Notes: a model not told the origin generated them from the letters alone. A DNA stretch of 29,908 bases from Liolophura sinensis (GCF_032854445.1 NW_027018411.1:1-29908), one strand, 5' to 3'. Counted from the first letter of the stretch, positions 1 to 10,693 are shown. Numbers and translations are program-made.

Positions 1-271
1 CATGGAGTGAGCCGTTGCTGGGCACGTGATTATGACAAAAATGATCATTCAATTGTCACTACAGGCAAAAGTATTGGTCGGAGAGCAACGCGGTTTGCAC
101 CATTCGATTTCTCGTCACAAAATACGTCGGATTAGCCTCTTACCAGCAGCACTGGAACAGTTTTTCCACTTTTGCATTTTTGCCTGGTCTTTTTGTTAAT
201 TGAAATCGGCTACACTGTACTCTGTACAATCGCGACTGGTCATTACTATATTCAACTTTTGACTATAAGTT
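1..271. repeat. Partial satellite monomer at the left edge (3' half)
   Basis: The window opens inside the NcoI site (CATGGAGTGAGCC), so about the last half of a unit is present. It carries the 2 bp deletion form GAGTGAGCC, an intact CACGTG, the GACAAAAATGATC variant otherwise seen in monomers 29 and 40, and CAGGCAAAAG. The array therefore extends to the left. Confidence 0.95.
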
Positions 272-822
272 ATGTGCCCTTCGGTAGCCCAGAAGACCTG
301 AAATCTTTGGGCTAAGCCCATTTAACTCACCCAGCAATTGTCTTACTTCTAAGTGCAAGACAATCTCAATGTCTTTATCTACGTGTAGAAAAACCACACC
401 ATTTGTACGTGAAAAACATAAGGTATTTGATACAGTCTGCTGTAAAAAGTACAACTGACCACAGACCCACATGAATAAGGTGCCAAAAGATCCGCAATTG
501 AGCCAGGTATCGGCAGCTGTTGAAAAATTGCAAATTTCCCTGGTTTCCATGGAGTAAGAGCAGTTGCTGGGCACGTGATTATGGCATAAATGATCATTCA
601 ATTGTCACTACAGCCAAAAGTATTGGTCGGAGAACAACGCGGTTTGCACCATTCGATTTCTCGTCACAAAATACGTCGGATTAGCCTCTTACCAGCAGCA
701 CTGGAACAGTTTTTCCACTTTTGCATTTTTCCCTTGGTTATTTTGTTAATTGAAATCGGCCACACTGTACTCTGTACAATCGCGACTGGTCATTACTATA
801 TTCAACTTTTGACTATAAGCTT
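272..822. repeat. Satellite monomer 1 (cassette A)
   Basis: 551 bp. CTG form. The third hairpin carries GTATTT in place of GTACTT (shared with monomers 11 and 16). Cassette A with GATCCGC and GTATCGG. One inserted C near the end turns ATAAGTTATG into ATAAGCTTATG and makes a HindIII site. Confidence 0.95.
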
Positions 823-1370
823 ATGTGCCCTTCGGTAGCCCAGAAGACCTGAAATCTTTGGGCCAAGCCCATTTAACTCACCCAGCAATTGTCTTACTTC
901 TAAGTCCAAGACAATCTCAATGTCTTTATCTACGTGTAGAAAAACCACACCATTTGTACGTGAAAAACATAAGGTACTTGATACAGTCTGCTGTAAAAAG
1001 TACAACTGACCACAGACCCACATGAATAAGGTGCCAAAAGATCCGCAATTGAGCCAGGTATCGGCAGCTGTTGAAAAATTGCAAATTTCCCTGGTTTCCA
1101 TGGAGTAAGAGCAGTTGCTGTGCACGTGATTATGACATAAATGATTAGTCAATTGTCACTACAGCCAAAAGGATTGGTCGGAGAGCAACGCGGTTTGCAC
1201 CATTCGATTTCTCGTCACAAAATACGTCGGATTAGCCTCTTACCAGCAGCACTGAACAGTTTTTCCACTTTTGCATTTTTCCCTGGTTATTTTGTTAATT
1301 GAAATCGGCCACACTGTACTCTGTACAATCGCGACTGGTCATTACTATATTCAACTTTTGACTATAAGTT
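823..1370. repeat. Satellite monomer 2 (cassette A)
   Basis: 548 bp. CTG form with GGGCCAAG, which removes the usual plus-strand TAA. Cassette A with GATCCGC, then GAGCAGTTGCTGTGC. It resembles monomer 9 in the second half. The central palindrome is altered to ATGATTAGTC, and one G is missing from CACTGGAACAG. Confidence 0.95.
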
Positions 1371-1919
1371 ATGTGCCCTTCGGTAGCCCAGAAGACCTGA
1401 AATCTTTCGGCCAAGCCCATTTAACTCACCCAGCAATTGTCTTACTTCTAAGTCAAAGACAATCTCAATGTCTTTATCTACGTGTAGAAAAACCACACCA
1501 TTTGTACGTGAAAAACACAAGGTACTTGATACAGTCTGCTGTAAAAAGTACAACTAAACACTGACCCACATTTATAAGGTGCCAAAAGATGCGGAATTGG
1601 CCAGGCATCGGCAGCTGTTAAAAAATTGCAAATATCCCTGGTTTCCATGGAGTAAGAGCCGTTGCTGGGCACGTGATTATGACATCAATGATGATTGAAT
1701 TGTCGCTACAGCCAAAAGTATTGGTCGGAGAGCAACGCGGTTTGCACCATTCGATTTCCTCGTCACAAAATACGTCGGATTTGCCTCTTACCAGCAGCAC
1801 TGGAACAGTTTTTCCACTTTTGCATTTTTTGCCTGGTCTTTTTGTAATTGAAATCGGCTACACTGTACTCTGTACAATCGCGACTGGTCATTACTATATT
1901 TAACTTTTGACTAAAAGTT
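1371..1919. repeat. Satellite monomer 3 (cassette C)
   Basis: 549 bp. TTTCGGCCAAG form. First cassette-C unit of the window, with the linked C-type features GTTAAAAAATTGCAAATATCC and a GTCGCTAC downstream. It has an extra C in GATTTCCTCG and GACTAAAAG near the end. Confidence 0.95.
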
Positions 1920-2468
1920 ATGTGCCCTTCGGTAGCCCAGAAGACCTGAAATCTTTGGGCTAAGCCCATTTAACTCACCCAGCAATTGTCTTACTTCTAA
2001 GTCCAAGACAATCTCAATGTCTTTATCTACGTGTAGAAAAACCAGACCATTTGTACGTGAAAAGCAAAAGGTACTTGATACAGTCTGCTGTAAAAAGTAC
2101 AACTGACCACAGACCCTTATGAATAAGGTGCCAAAAGATCTGCAATTGGGCCAAGCATCGGCAGCTGTTAAAAAATTGCAAATATCCCTGGTTTCCATGG
2201 AGTAAGAGCCGTTGCTGGGGCACGTGATTATGACATCAATATTCATTGAATTGTCGCTACAGCCAAAAGTATTGGTTGGAGAGCAACGCGGTTTGCACCA
2301 TTCGATTGCTCGTCAAAAAATACGTCGGATTAGCCTCTTACCAGCAGCACTGGAACAGTTTTTCCAATTTTGCATTTTTACCTGTTCTTTTTGTTAATTG
2401 AAATCGGCTACACTGTACTCTGTACAATCGCGACTGGTCATTACTATATTCAACTTTGACTATAAGTT
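1920..2468. repeat. Satellite monomer 4 (cassette A / C-type second half)
   Basis: 549 bp. The A-type cassette is degenerate (ACCCTTATGAATAAGG, GATCTGC) and is followed by GCATCGG rather than GTATCGG. The second half has the C-subfamily marker CATCAATATTCATTG. This looks like an A/C recombinant unit. Confidence 0.93.
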
Positions 2469-3023
2469 ATGTGCCCTTCGGTAGCCCAGAAGACCTGAAA
2501 TCTTTGGGCCCAGCCATTTAACTCACCAGCAATTGTCTTACTTCTAAGTCCAAGACAATCTCAATGTCTTTATCTATGTGTAGAAAAAACCACACCATTT
2601 GTACATAAAACACACAAGGTACTTGATACAGTCCTGCTGTAAAAAGTACAACAACTAAACACTGACCCACATTTATAAGATGCCAAAAGATACGGAATTG
2701 GGCCAGGCATCGGCTAGCTGTTAAAAAATTGCAAATACCCCTGGTTACCATGGAGTAAGAGCCGTTGCTGGGCACGTGATTATGACATCAATATTCATTG
2801 AATTGTCGCTACAGCCAAAAAGTAATTGGTCGGAGAGCAATGCGGATTGCACCATTTGATTTCTCGTCACAAAATACGTCGGATTAGCCTCTTACCAGCA
2901 GCACTGGAACAGTTTTTCCACTTTTGCATTTTGCCTGGTCTTTTTGTTAATTGAAATCGGCTACACTGTACTCTGTACAATCGCGACTGGGTCATTACTA
3001 TATTCAACTTTTGACTAAAAGTT
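2469..3023. repeat. Satellite monomer 5 (cassette C), longest unit
   Basis: 555 bp, the longest unit, owing to several small insertions: GTCCTGCTG, TACAACAACTAAAC, ATCGGCTAGCTG, CCAAAAAGTAATTGG and GACTGGGTC. Full C-subfamily haplotype: GATACGG, GGTTACCATGG, CATCAATATTCATTG, GCGGATTGC. Confidence 0.95.
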
Positions 3024-3571
3024 ATGTGCCCTTCGGTAGCCCAGAAGACGTCAAATCTTTGGGTTAAGCCCATTTAACTCACCCAGCAATTGTCTTACTT
3101 CTAAGTGCAAGACAATCTCAATGTCTTTATCTACGTGTAGAAAAACCACACCATTTGTACGTGAAAAACACAAGGTACTTGATACAGTCTGCTGTAAAAA
3201 GTACAACTGAACACTGACCCACTTCAGTAAGGTGCCAAAAGATGCGGAATTGAGCCAGGCATCGAAGCTGTTGAAAAATTGCAAATTTCCCTGGTTTCCA
3301 TGGAGTAAGAGCCGTTGCTGGGCACGTGATTATGACATAAATGATCATTCAATTGTCACTACAGCCAAAAGGATTGGTCGAGAGCAACGCGGTTTGCACC
3401 ATTCGATTTCTCGTCACAAAATACGTCGGATTAGCCTCTTACCAGCAGCACTGGAACAGTTTTTCCACTTTTGCATTTTTCCCTGGTTATTTTGTTAATT
3501 GAAATCGGCCCACACTGTACTCTGTACAATCGCGACTGGTCATTACTATATTCAACTTTTGACTATAAGTT
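3024..3571. repeat. Satellite monomer 6 (cassette B)
   Basis: 548 bp. GTC form with GGGTTAAG. First cassette-B unit. Two bases are missing in GCATCGAAGCTG, one G is missing in GGTCGAGAGC and one C is gained in CGGCCCACACTG. Confidence 0.95.
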
Positions 3572-4117
3572 ATGTGCCCTTCGGTAGCCCAGAAGACTGA
3601 AATCTTTCGGCCAAGCCCATTTAACTCACCCAGCAATTGTCTTACTTCTAAGTCCAAGACAATCTCAATGTCTTTATCTACGTGTAGAAAAACCACACCA
3701 TTTGTTCGTGAAAAACACAAGGTACTTGATACAGTCTGCTGTAAAAAGTACAACTGAACACTGACCCACTTCAGTAAGGTGCAAAAGATGCGGAATTGAG
3801 CCAGGCATCGGAAGCTGTTGAAAAATTGCAAATTTCCCTGGTTTCCATGGAGTAAGAGCCGTTGCTGGGCACGTGATTATGACATAAATGATCATTCAAT
3901 TGTCACTACAGCCAAAATGATTGGTCGGAGAGCAACGCGGTTTGCACCATTCGATTTCTCGTCACAAAATACGTCGGATTAGCCTCTTACCAGCAGCACT
4001 GGAACAGTTTTTCCACTTTTGCATTTTTGCCTGGTCTTTTTGTTATTGAAATCGGCCACACTGTACTCTGTACAATCGCGACTGGTCATTACTATATTCA
4101 ACTTTTGACTATAAGTT
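3572..4117. repeat. Satellite monomer 7 (cassette B)
   Basis: 546 bp. One base is missing at the CTG site (GAAGACTGAAATC), followed by TTTCGGCCAAG; the same combination occurs in monomer 15. It also lacks a C in AAGGTGCAAAAG and two bases in TTTGTTATTG. Confidence 0.95.
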
Positions 4118-4667
4118 ATGTGCCCTTCGGTAGCCCAGAAGACCTGAAATCTTTCGGGTAAGCCCATTTAACTCACCCAGCAATTGTCTTACTTCTAAGT
4201 CCAAGACAATCTCAATGTCTTTATCTACGTGTAGAAAAACCAGACCATTTGTACATAAAACACACAAGGTACTTGATACAGTCTGCAGTAAAAAGTACAA
4301 CTAAACACTGACCCACATTTATAAGGTGCCAAAAGATACGGAATTGGGCCAGGCATCGGCAGCTGTTAAAAAATTGCAAATATCCCTGGTTACCATGGAG
4401 TAAGAGCCGTTGCTGGGCACGTGATTATGACATCAATATTCATTGAATTGTCGCTACAGCCAAAAGTATTGGTCGGAGAGCAACGCGGATTGCACCATTT
4501 GATTTCTTGTCACAAAATACGTCGGATTAGCCTCTTACCATTAGCACTGGAACAGTTTTTCCACTTTTGCATTTTTGCCTGGTCTTTTTGTTAATTGAAA
4601 TCGGCTACACTGTACTCTGTACAATCGCCGACTGGTCATTACTATATTCAACTTTTGACTATAAGTT
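4118..4667. repeat. Satellite monomer 8 (cassette C)
   Basis: 550 bp. Full C-subfamily haplotype with TTACCATTAGCACTGG. The third hairpin has GTCTGCAGTA instead of GTCTGCTGTA, a stem change shared only with monomer 15. An extra C gives ATCGCCGACTGG. Confidence 0.95.
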
Positions 4668-5216
4668 ATGTGCCCTTCGGTAGCCCAGAAGACGTCAAAT
4701 CTTTGGGCTAAGCCCTATTTAACTCACCCAGCAATTGTCTTACTTCTAAGTCCAAGACAATCTCAATGTCTTTATCTACGTGTAGAAAAACCCACACCAT
4801 TTGTACGTGAAAAATATAAGGTACTTGATACAGTCCTGCTGTAAAAAGTACAACTGACACAGACCCACAAAAATAAGGTGCCAAAAGATCCGCAATTGAG
4901 CCAGGTATCGGCAGCTGTTGAAAAATTGCAAATTTCCCTGGTTTAGATGGAGTAAGAGCAGTTGCTGTGCACGTGATTATGACATAAATGATCATTCAAT
5001 TGTTACTACAGCCCAAAGTATTGGTCGGAGAGCAACACGGTTTGCACCTTCGATTTCTCGTCACAAAATACGTCGGATTAGTCTCTTACCAGCAGCACTG
5101 GAAACAGTTTTCCACTTTGCATTTTTACCTGGTCTTTTTGTTAATTGAAATCGGCTACACTGTACTCTGTACAATCGCGACTGGTCATTACTATATTCAA
5201 CTTTTGACTATAAGTT
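4668..5216. repeat. Satellite monomer 9 (degenerate cassette A)
   Basis: 549 bp. The A cassette is eroded (GACACAGACCCACAAAAATAA). TTTCCATGG is replaced by TTTAGATGG, so this unit lacks the NcoI site. Numerous one-base changes are present (AAAAACCCACACC, GTCCTGCTG, GGAAACAGTTTTCC). Confidence 0.94.
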
Positions 5217-5765
5217 ATGTGCCCTTCGGTAGCCCAGAAGACGTCAATCTTTCGGCTCAGCCCATTTAACTCACCCAGCAATTGTCTTACTTCTAAGTCC
5301 AAGACAATCTCAATGTCTTTATCTACGTGTAGAAAAACCACACCATTTGTACATAAAAAACACAAGGTACTTGATACAGTCTGCTGTAAAAAGTACAACT
5401 AAACACTGACCCACATTTATAAGGTGCCAAAAGATGCGGAATTGGGCCAGGCATCGGCAGCTGTTAAAAAATTGCAAATATCCCTGGTTACCATGGAGTA
5501 AGAGCCGTTGCTGGGCACGTGATTATGACATCAATATTCATTGAATTGTCGCTACAGCCAAAAGTATTGGTCGGAAAGCAACGCGGATTGCACCATTTGA
5601 TTTCTCGTCACAAAATACGTCGGATTAGCCTCTTACCATTAGCACTGGAACAGTTTTTTCCACTTTTGCATTTTTCCCTGGTCTTTTTGTTAATTGAAAT
5701 CGGCTACACTGTACTCTGTACAATCGCGACTGGTCATTACTATATTCAACTTTTGACTAAAAGTT
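5217..5765. repeat. Satellite monomer 10 (cassette C)
   Basis: 549 bp. C-subfamily unit with GATGCGG rather than GATACGG. The second half (TTACCATTAGC, TTTTTCCCTGGTC, GACTAAAAG) is matched by the second half of monomer 15, which marks the start of the left segmental duplication. Confidence 0.95.
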
Positions 5766-6303
5766 ATGTGCCCTTCGGTAGCCCAGAAGGACGTCAAATC
5801 TTTCGGCTAAGCCCATTTAACTCACCCAGCAATTGTCTTACTTCTATGTGTCTTTATCTACGTGTAGAAAAAACCACACCATTTGTACGTGAAAAACATA
5901 AGGTATTTGATACAGTCTGCTGTAAAAAGTACAACTGACCACAGACCCCACATGAATAAGGTGCCAAAAGATCCGCAATTGAACCAGGTATCGGTAGCTG
6001 TTGAAAATTGCAAAGTTCCCTGGTTTCCATGGAGTAAGAGGCCGTCGCTACGCAACGTGATTATGACATAAATGATCATTCAATTGTCACTACAGCCAAA
6101 AGTATTGGTCAGAGAGCAACGCGGTTTTGCACCATTCGATTTGTCGTCACAAAATACGTCGGATTAGCCTCTTACCAGCAGCACTGGACAATTTTTCCAA
6201 TTTTGCATTTTTACCTGTTCTTTTTGTTAATTGAAATCGGCTACACTGTACTCTGTACAATCGCGACTGGTCATTCACTATATTCAACTTTTGACTACAA
6301 GTT
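5766..6303. repeat. Satellite monomer 11 (cassette A), shortest unit
   Basis: 538 bp, the shortest unit. A 16 bp deletion falls between 5849 and 5850, removing most of the distal arm of the second hairpin; its partner monomer 16 is intact there. The CACGTG is broken (GCAACGTG). Many one-base insertions are present (GAAGGACG, AGACCCCAC, AGAGGCCG, CGGTTTTGC). Confidence 0.95.
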
Positions 6304-6853
6304 ATGTGCCCTTCGGGTAGCCAGAAGACGTCAAATCTTTGGGCTAAGCCCATTTAACTCACCCAGCAATTGTCTTACTTCTAAGTCCAAGACAATCTCA
6401 ATGTCTTTATCTACGTGTAGAAAAACCACACCATTTGTACATAAAAAACACAAGGTACTTGATACAGTCTGCTGTAAATGTACAACTGAACACTGACCCA
6501 CTTCAGTAAGGTGCCAAAAGATGCGGAATTGAGCCAGGCATCGGCAGCTGTTGAAAAATTGCAAATTTCCCTGGTTTCCATGGAGTAAGAGCCGTTGCTA
6601 CGCATGTGATTATGACATCAAGGATCATTGAATTGTCGCTACAGCCAAAAATATTGGTCGGAGAGCAACGCGGTTTGCACCATTCGATTTCTCGTCACAA
6701 AATACGTCGGATTTGCCTCTTATCAGCAGCACTGGAACAGTTTTTCCACTTTTGCATTTTTTGCCTGGTCTTTTTGTTAATTGAAATCGGCTACACTGTA
6801 CTCTGTACAATCGCGACTGGTCATTACTATATTCAACTTTTGGACTATAAGTT
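6304..6853. repeat. Satellite monomer 12 (cassette B)
   Basis: 550 bp. Partner of monomer 17. The two share CTACGCATGTG (CACGTG lost), CATCAAGGATCATTG, AAAAATATTGG and CTTATCAGCAGC. It differs from its partner mainly by one-base indels (CGGGTAGCCAG, TTTTGGAC). Confidence 0.95.
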
Positions 6854-7399
6854 ATGTGCCCTTCGGTAGCCAGAAGACGTCAAATCTTTGGGCTAAGCCC
6901 ATTTAACTCACCCAGCAATTGCCTTACTTCTAAGTCCAAGACAATCTCAATGTCTTTATCTACGTGTAGAAAAACCAGACCATTTGTACATAAAAAACAC
7001 AAGGTACTTGATACAGTCTGCTGTAAAAAGTACAACTGAACACTGACCCACTTCAGTAAGGTGCCAAAAGATGCGGAATTGAGCCAGGCATTGGCAGCTG
7101 TTAAAAAATTGCAAATTTCCCCTGGTTTCCATGGAGTGAGCCGTTGCTGGGCACGTGATTATGACATAAATGATCATTCAATTGTCACTACAGGCAAAAG
7201 TATTGGTCGGAGAGCAACGCGGTTTGCACCATTCGATTTCTCGTCACAAAATACGTCGGATTAGCCTCTTACCAGCAGCACTGGAACAGTTTTTCCACTT
7301 TTGCATTTTTGCCTGGTCTTTTTGTTATTGAAATCGGCTACACTGTACTCTGTACAATCGCGACTGGTCATTACTATATTCAACTTTTGACTATAAGTT
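6854..7399. repeat. Satellite monomer 13 (cassette B, GTGAGCC form)
   Basis: 546 bp. Partner of monomer 18. It carries the 2 bp deletion form GAGTGAGCC, GCATTGG and CAGGCAAAAG. One C is missing in GGTAGCCAG and two bases in TTTGTTATTG. Confidence 0.95.
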
Positions 7400-7949
7400 A
7401 TGTGCCCTTCGGTAGCCCAGAAGACCTGAAATCTTTGGGGCTAAGCCCATTTAACCTCACCCAGCAATTGCCTTACTCTAAGTCCAAGACAATCTCAATG
7501 TCTTTATCTACGTGTTGAAAAACCAGACCATTTGTACATAAAAAACACAAGGTACTTGATACAGTCTGCTGTAAAAAGTACAACTGAACACTGACCCCAC
7601 TTCAGTAAGGTGCCAAAAGATGCGGAATTGAGCCAGGCATTGGCAGCTGTTAAAAAATTGCAAATTCCCTGGTTTCCATGGAGTAAGAGCCGTTGCTGGC
7701 ACGTGATTATGACATAAATGATCATTCAATTGTCACTACAGCCAAAAGTATTGGTCGGAGAACAACGCGGTTTGCACCATTCGATTTCTCGTCACTAAAT
7801 ACGTCGGATTAGCCTCTTACCAGCAGCACTGGAACAGTTTTTTTACTTTTGCATTTTTGCCTGGTCTTTTTGTTAATTGAAATCGGCCACAATGTACTCT
7901 GTACAATCGGCGACTGGTCATTACTATATTCAACTTTTGACTATAAGTT
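7400..7949. repeat. Satellite monomer 14 (cassette B)
   Basis: 550 bp. Shares GTGTTGAAAAACCAGACC with monomer 19. It contains clustered one-base gains and losses (TTTGGGGCTAAG, TTTAACCTCAC, CTTACTCTAAG, TGACCCCAC, GCTGGCACG, ATCGGCGAC). Confidence 0.95.
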
Positions 7950-8497
7950 ATGTGCCCTTCGGTAGCCCAGAAGACTGAAATCTTTCGGCCAAGCCCATTT
8001 AACTCACCCAGCAATTGTCTTACTTCTAAGTCCAAGACAATCTCAATGTCTTTATCTACGTGTAGAAAAACCAGACCATTTGTACATAAAAACACACAAG
8101 GTACTTGATACAGTCTGCAGTAAAAGTACAACTAAACACTGACCCACATTTATAAGATGCCAAAAGATACGGAATTGGGCCAGGCATCGGCAGCTGTTAA
8201 AAAATTGCAAATATCCCTGGTTACCATGGAGTAAGAGCCGTTGCTGGGCACGTGATTATGACATCAATATTCATTGAATTGTCGCTACAGCCAAAAGTAT
8301 TGGTCGGAGAGCAACGCGGATTGCACATTTGATTTCTCGTCACAAAATACGTCGGATTAGCCTCTTACCATTAGCACTGGAACAGTTTTTCCACTTTTGC
8401 ATTTTTCCCTGGTCTTTTTCGTTAATTGAAATCGGCTACACTGTACTCTGTACAATCGCGACTGGTCATTACTATATTCAACTTTTGACTAAAAGTT
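7950..8497. repeat. Satellite monomer 15 (cassette C), mosaic
   Basis: 548 bp. The start matches monomer 7 (GAAGACTGAAATC, TTTCGGCCAAG), the middle matches monomer 8 (GTCTGCAGTA, GATACGG) and the end matches monomer 10 (TTTTTCCCTGGTC, GACTAAAAG). It is the last C-cassette unit in the window. Confidence 0.93.
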
Positions 8498-9049
8498 ATG
8501 TGCCCTTCGGTAGCCCAGAAGACGTCAAATCTTTCGGCTAAGCCCATTTAACTCACCCAGCAATTGTCTTACTTCTATGTCCAAGACAATCTCAATGTCT
8601 TTATCTACGTGTAGAAAAACCACACCATTTGTACGTGAAAAACATAGGTATTTGATACAGTCTGCTGTAAAAAGTACAACTGACCACAGACCCACATGAA
8701 TAAGGTGCCAAAAGATCCGCAATTGAGCCCAGGTTATCGGTAGCTGTTGAAAAATTGCAATAGTTCCCCTGGTTTCCATGGAGTAAGAGCCGTCGCTACG
8801 CACGTGATTATGACATAAATGATCATTCAATTGTCACTACAGCCAAAAGTATTGGTCAGAGAGCAACGCGGTTTGCACCATTCGATTTGTCGTCACAAAA
8901 TACGTCGGATTAGCCTCTTACCAGCAGCACTGGAACAATTTTTCCAATTTTGCATTTTTACCTGTTCTTTTTGTTAATTGAAATCGGCTACACTGTACTC
9001 TGTACAATCGCGACTGGTCATTACTATATTCAACTTTTGACTATAAGTT
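8498..9049. repeat. Satellite monomer 16 (cassette A)
   Basis: 552 bp. Partner of monomer 11. The two share CTTCTATGTC, GGTATTTGATAC, GGTAGCTG, CCGTCGCTACGC, GGTCAGAGAGC and GATTTGTCG. It has private indels of its own (AGCCCAGGTTATCGG, AATAGTTCCCCTGG, ACATAGGTA). It is the last strongly indel-rich unit. Confidence 0.95.
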
Positions 9050-9599
9050 ATGTGCCCTTCGGTAGCCCAGAAGACGTCAAATCTTTGGGCCAAGCCCATT
9101 TAACTCACCCAGCAATTGTCTTACTTCTAAGTCCAAGACAATCTCAATGTCTTTATCTACGTGTAGAAAAACCACACCATTTGTACATAAAAAACACAAG
9201 GTACTTGATACAGTCTGCTGTAAAATGTACAACTGAACACTGACCCACTTCAGTAAGGTGCCAAAAGATGCGGAATTGAGCCAGGCATCGGCAGCTGTTG
9301 AAAAATTGCAAATTTCCCTGGTTTCCATGGAGTAAGAGCCGTTGCTACGCATGTGATTATGACATCAAGGATCATTGAATTGTCGCTACAGCCAAAAATA
9401 TTGGTCGGAGAGCAACGCGGTTTGCACCATTCGATTTCTCGTCACAAAATACGTCGGATTTGCCTCTTATCAGCAGCACTGGAACAGTTTTTCCACTTTT
9501 TCATTTTTTGCCTGGTCTTTTTGTTAATTGAAATCGGCTACACTGTACTCTGTACAATCGCGACTGGTCATTACTATATTCAACTTTTGACTATAAGTT
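9050..9599. repeat. Satellite monomer 17 (cassette B)
   Basis: 550 bp. GGGCCAAG form. The CACGTG is changed to CATGTG, as in monomer 12. CATCAAGGATCATTG and AAAAATATTGG mark its pairing with monomer 12. From here on unit length is stable. Confidence 0.96.
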
Positions 9600-10146
9600 A
9601 TGTGCCCTTCGGTAGCCCAGAAGACGTCAAATCTTTGGGCTAAGCCCATTTAACTCACCCAGCAATTGCCTTACTTCTAAGTCCAAGACAATCTCAATGT
9701 CTTTATCTACGTGTAGAAAAACCAGACCATTTGTACATAAAAAACACAAGGTACTTGATACAGTCTGCTGTAAAAAGTACAACTGAACACTGACCCACTT
9801 CAGTAAGGTGCCAAAAGATGCGGAATTGAGCCAGGCATTGGCAGCTGTTAAAAAATTGCAAATTTCCCTGGTTTCCATGGAGTGAGCCGTTGCTGGGCAC
9901 GTGATTATGACATAAATGATCATTCAATTGTCACTACAGGCAAAAGTATTGGTCGGAGAGCGACGCGGTTTGCACCATTCGATTTCTCGTCACAAAATAC
10001 GTCGGATTAGCCTCTTACCAGCAGCACTGGAACAGTTTTTCCACTTTAGCATTTTTGCCTGGTCTTTTTGTTAATTGAAATCGGCTACACTGTACTCTGT
10101 ACAATCGCGACTGGTCATTACTATATTCAACTTTTGACTATAAGTT
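9600..10146. repeat. Satellite monomer 18 (cassette B, GTGAGCC form)
   Basis: 547 bp. Partner of monomer 13, with GCATTGG, GTTAAAAAATTG, the 2 bp deletion form GAGTGAGCC and CAGGCAAAAG. Private changes are GAGCGACGCGG and CACTTTAGC. Confidence 0.96.
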
Positions 10147-10693
10147 ATGTGCCCTTCGGTAGCCCAGAAGACGTCAAATCTTTGGGCTAAGCCCATTTAA
10201 CTCACCCAGCAATTGCCTTACTTCTAAGTCCAAGACAATCTCAATGTCTTTATCTACGTGTTGAAAAACCAGACCATTTGTACATAAAAAACACAAGGTA
10301 CTTGATACAGTCTGCTGTAAAAAGTACAACTGAACACTGACCCACTTCAGTAAGGTGCCAAAAGATGCGGAATTGAGCCAGGCATCGGCAGCTGTTAAAA
10401 AATTGCAAATTTCCCTGGTTTCCATGGAGTGAGCCGTTGCTGGGCACGTGATTATGACATAAATGATCATTCAATTGTCACTACAGCCAAAAGTATTGGT
10501 CGGAGAACAACGCGGTTTGCACCATTCGATTTCTCGTCACAAAATACGTCGGATTAGCCTCTTACCAGCAGCACTGGAAGAGTTTTTCCACTTTTGCATT
10601 TTTACCTGGTCTTTTTGTTAATTGAAATCGGCTACACTGTACTCTGTACAATCGCGACTGGTCATTACTATATTCAACTTTTGACTATAAGTT
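10147..10693. repeat. Satellite monomer 19 (cassette B, GTGAGCC form)
   Basis: 547 bp. Shares GTGTTGAAAAACC with monomer 14. The 2 bp deletion form GAGTGAGCC is followed by CAGCCAAAAG and GAGAACAACG. Private change GGAAGAGTTTTT. Confidence 0.96.

Larger units (their letters stand above)
5670..7790. repeat. Left segmental duplication, copy 1 (end of 10 to 14)
   Basis: The order C-A-B-B-B of monomers 10-14 is repeated by monomers 15-19, with private variants in the same order (TTTTTCCCTGG plus GACTAAAAG, CTTCTATGT, CATCAAGGATC, GTGTTGAAAAACC). Offsets run from 2,732 to 2,747. The first differs because of the 16 bp deletion and other indels in monomer 11. Edges are approximate. Differences from copy 2 are dominated by one-base indels. 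Confidence 0.75.
8405..10540. repeat. Left segmental duplication, copy 2 (end of 15 to 19)
   Basis: Downstream partner of the 5.67-7.79 kb block. It begins within monomer 15, between 8171 and 8405, where similarity passes from a monomer-8 type to a monomer-10 type. Its later part (monomers 17-19) has almost none of the indels that mark copy 1. Confidence 0.75.

Noticed and set aside
1-13. Biological boundary at the window start, within the NcoI site
   Set aside because: The first bases are an ordinary mid-monomer position in correct register. The edge is just where the window was cut.
280-300. CENP-B box-like sequence around CCTTCGGTAGCCCAGAAG
   Set aside because: It shares TTCG with the CENP-B box but lacks the required A and CGGG spacing.
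817-822. HindIII site as a structural landmark
   Set aside because: It arises from a single inserted C in monomer 1, in the indel-rich region, and is not repeated in other units.
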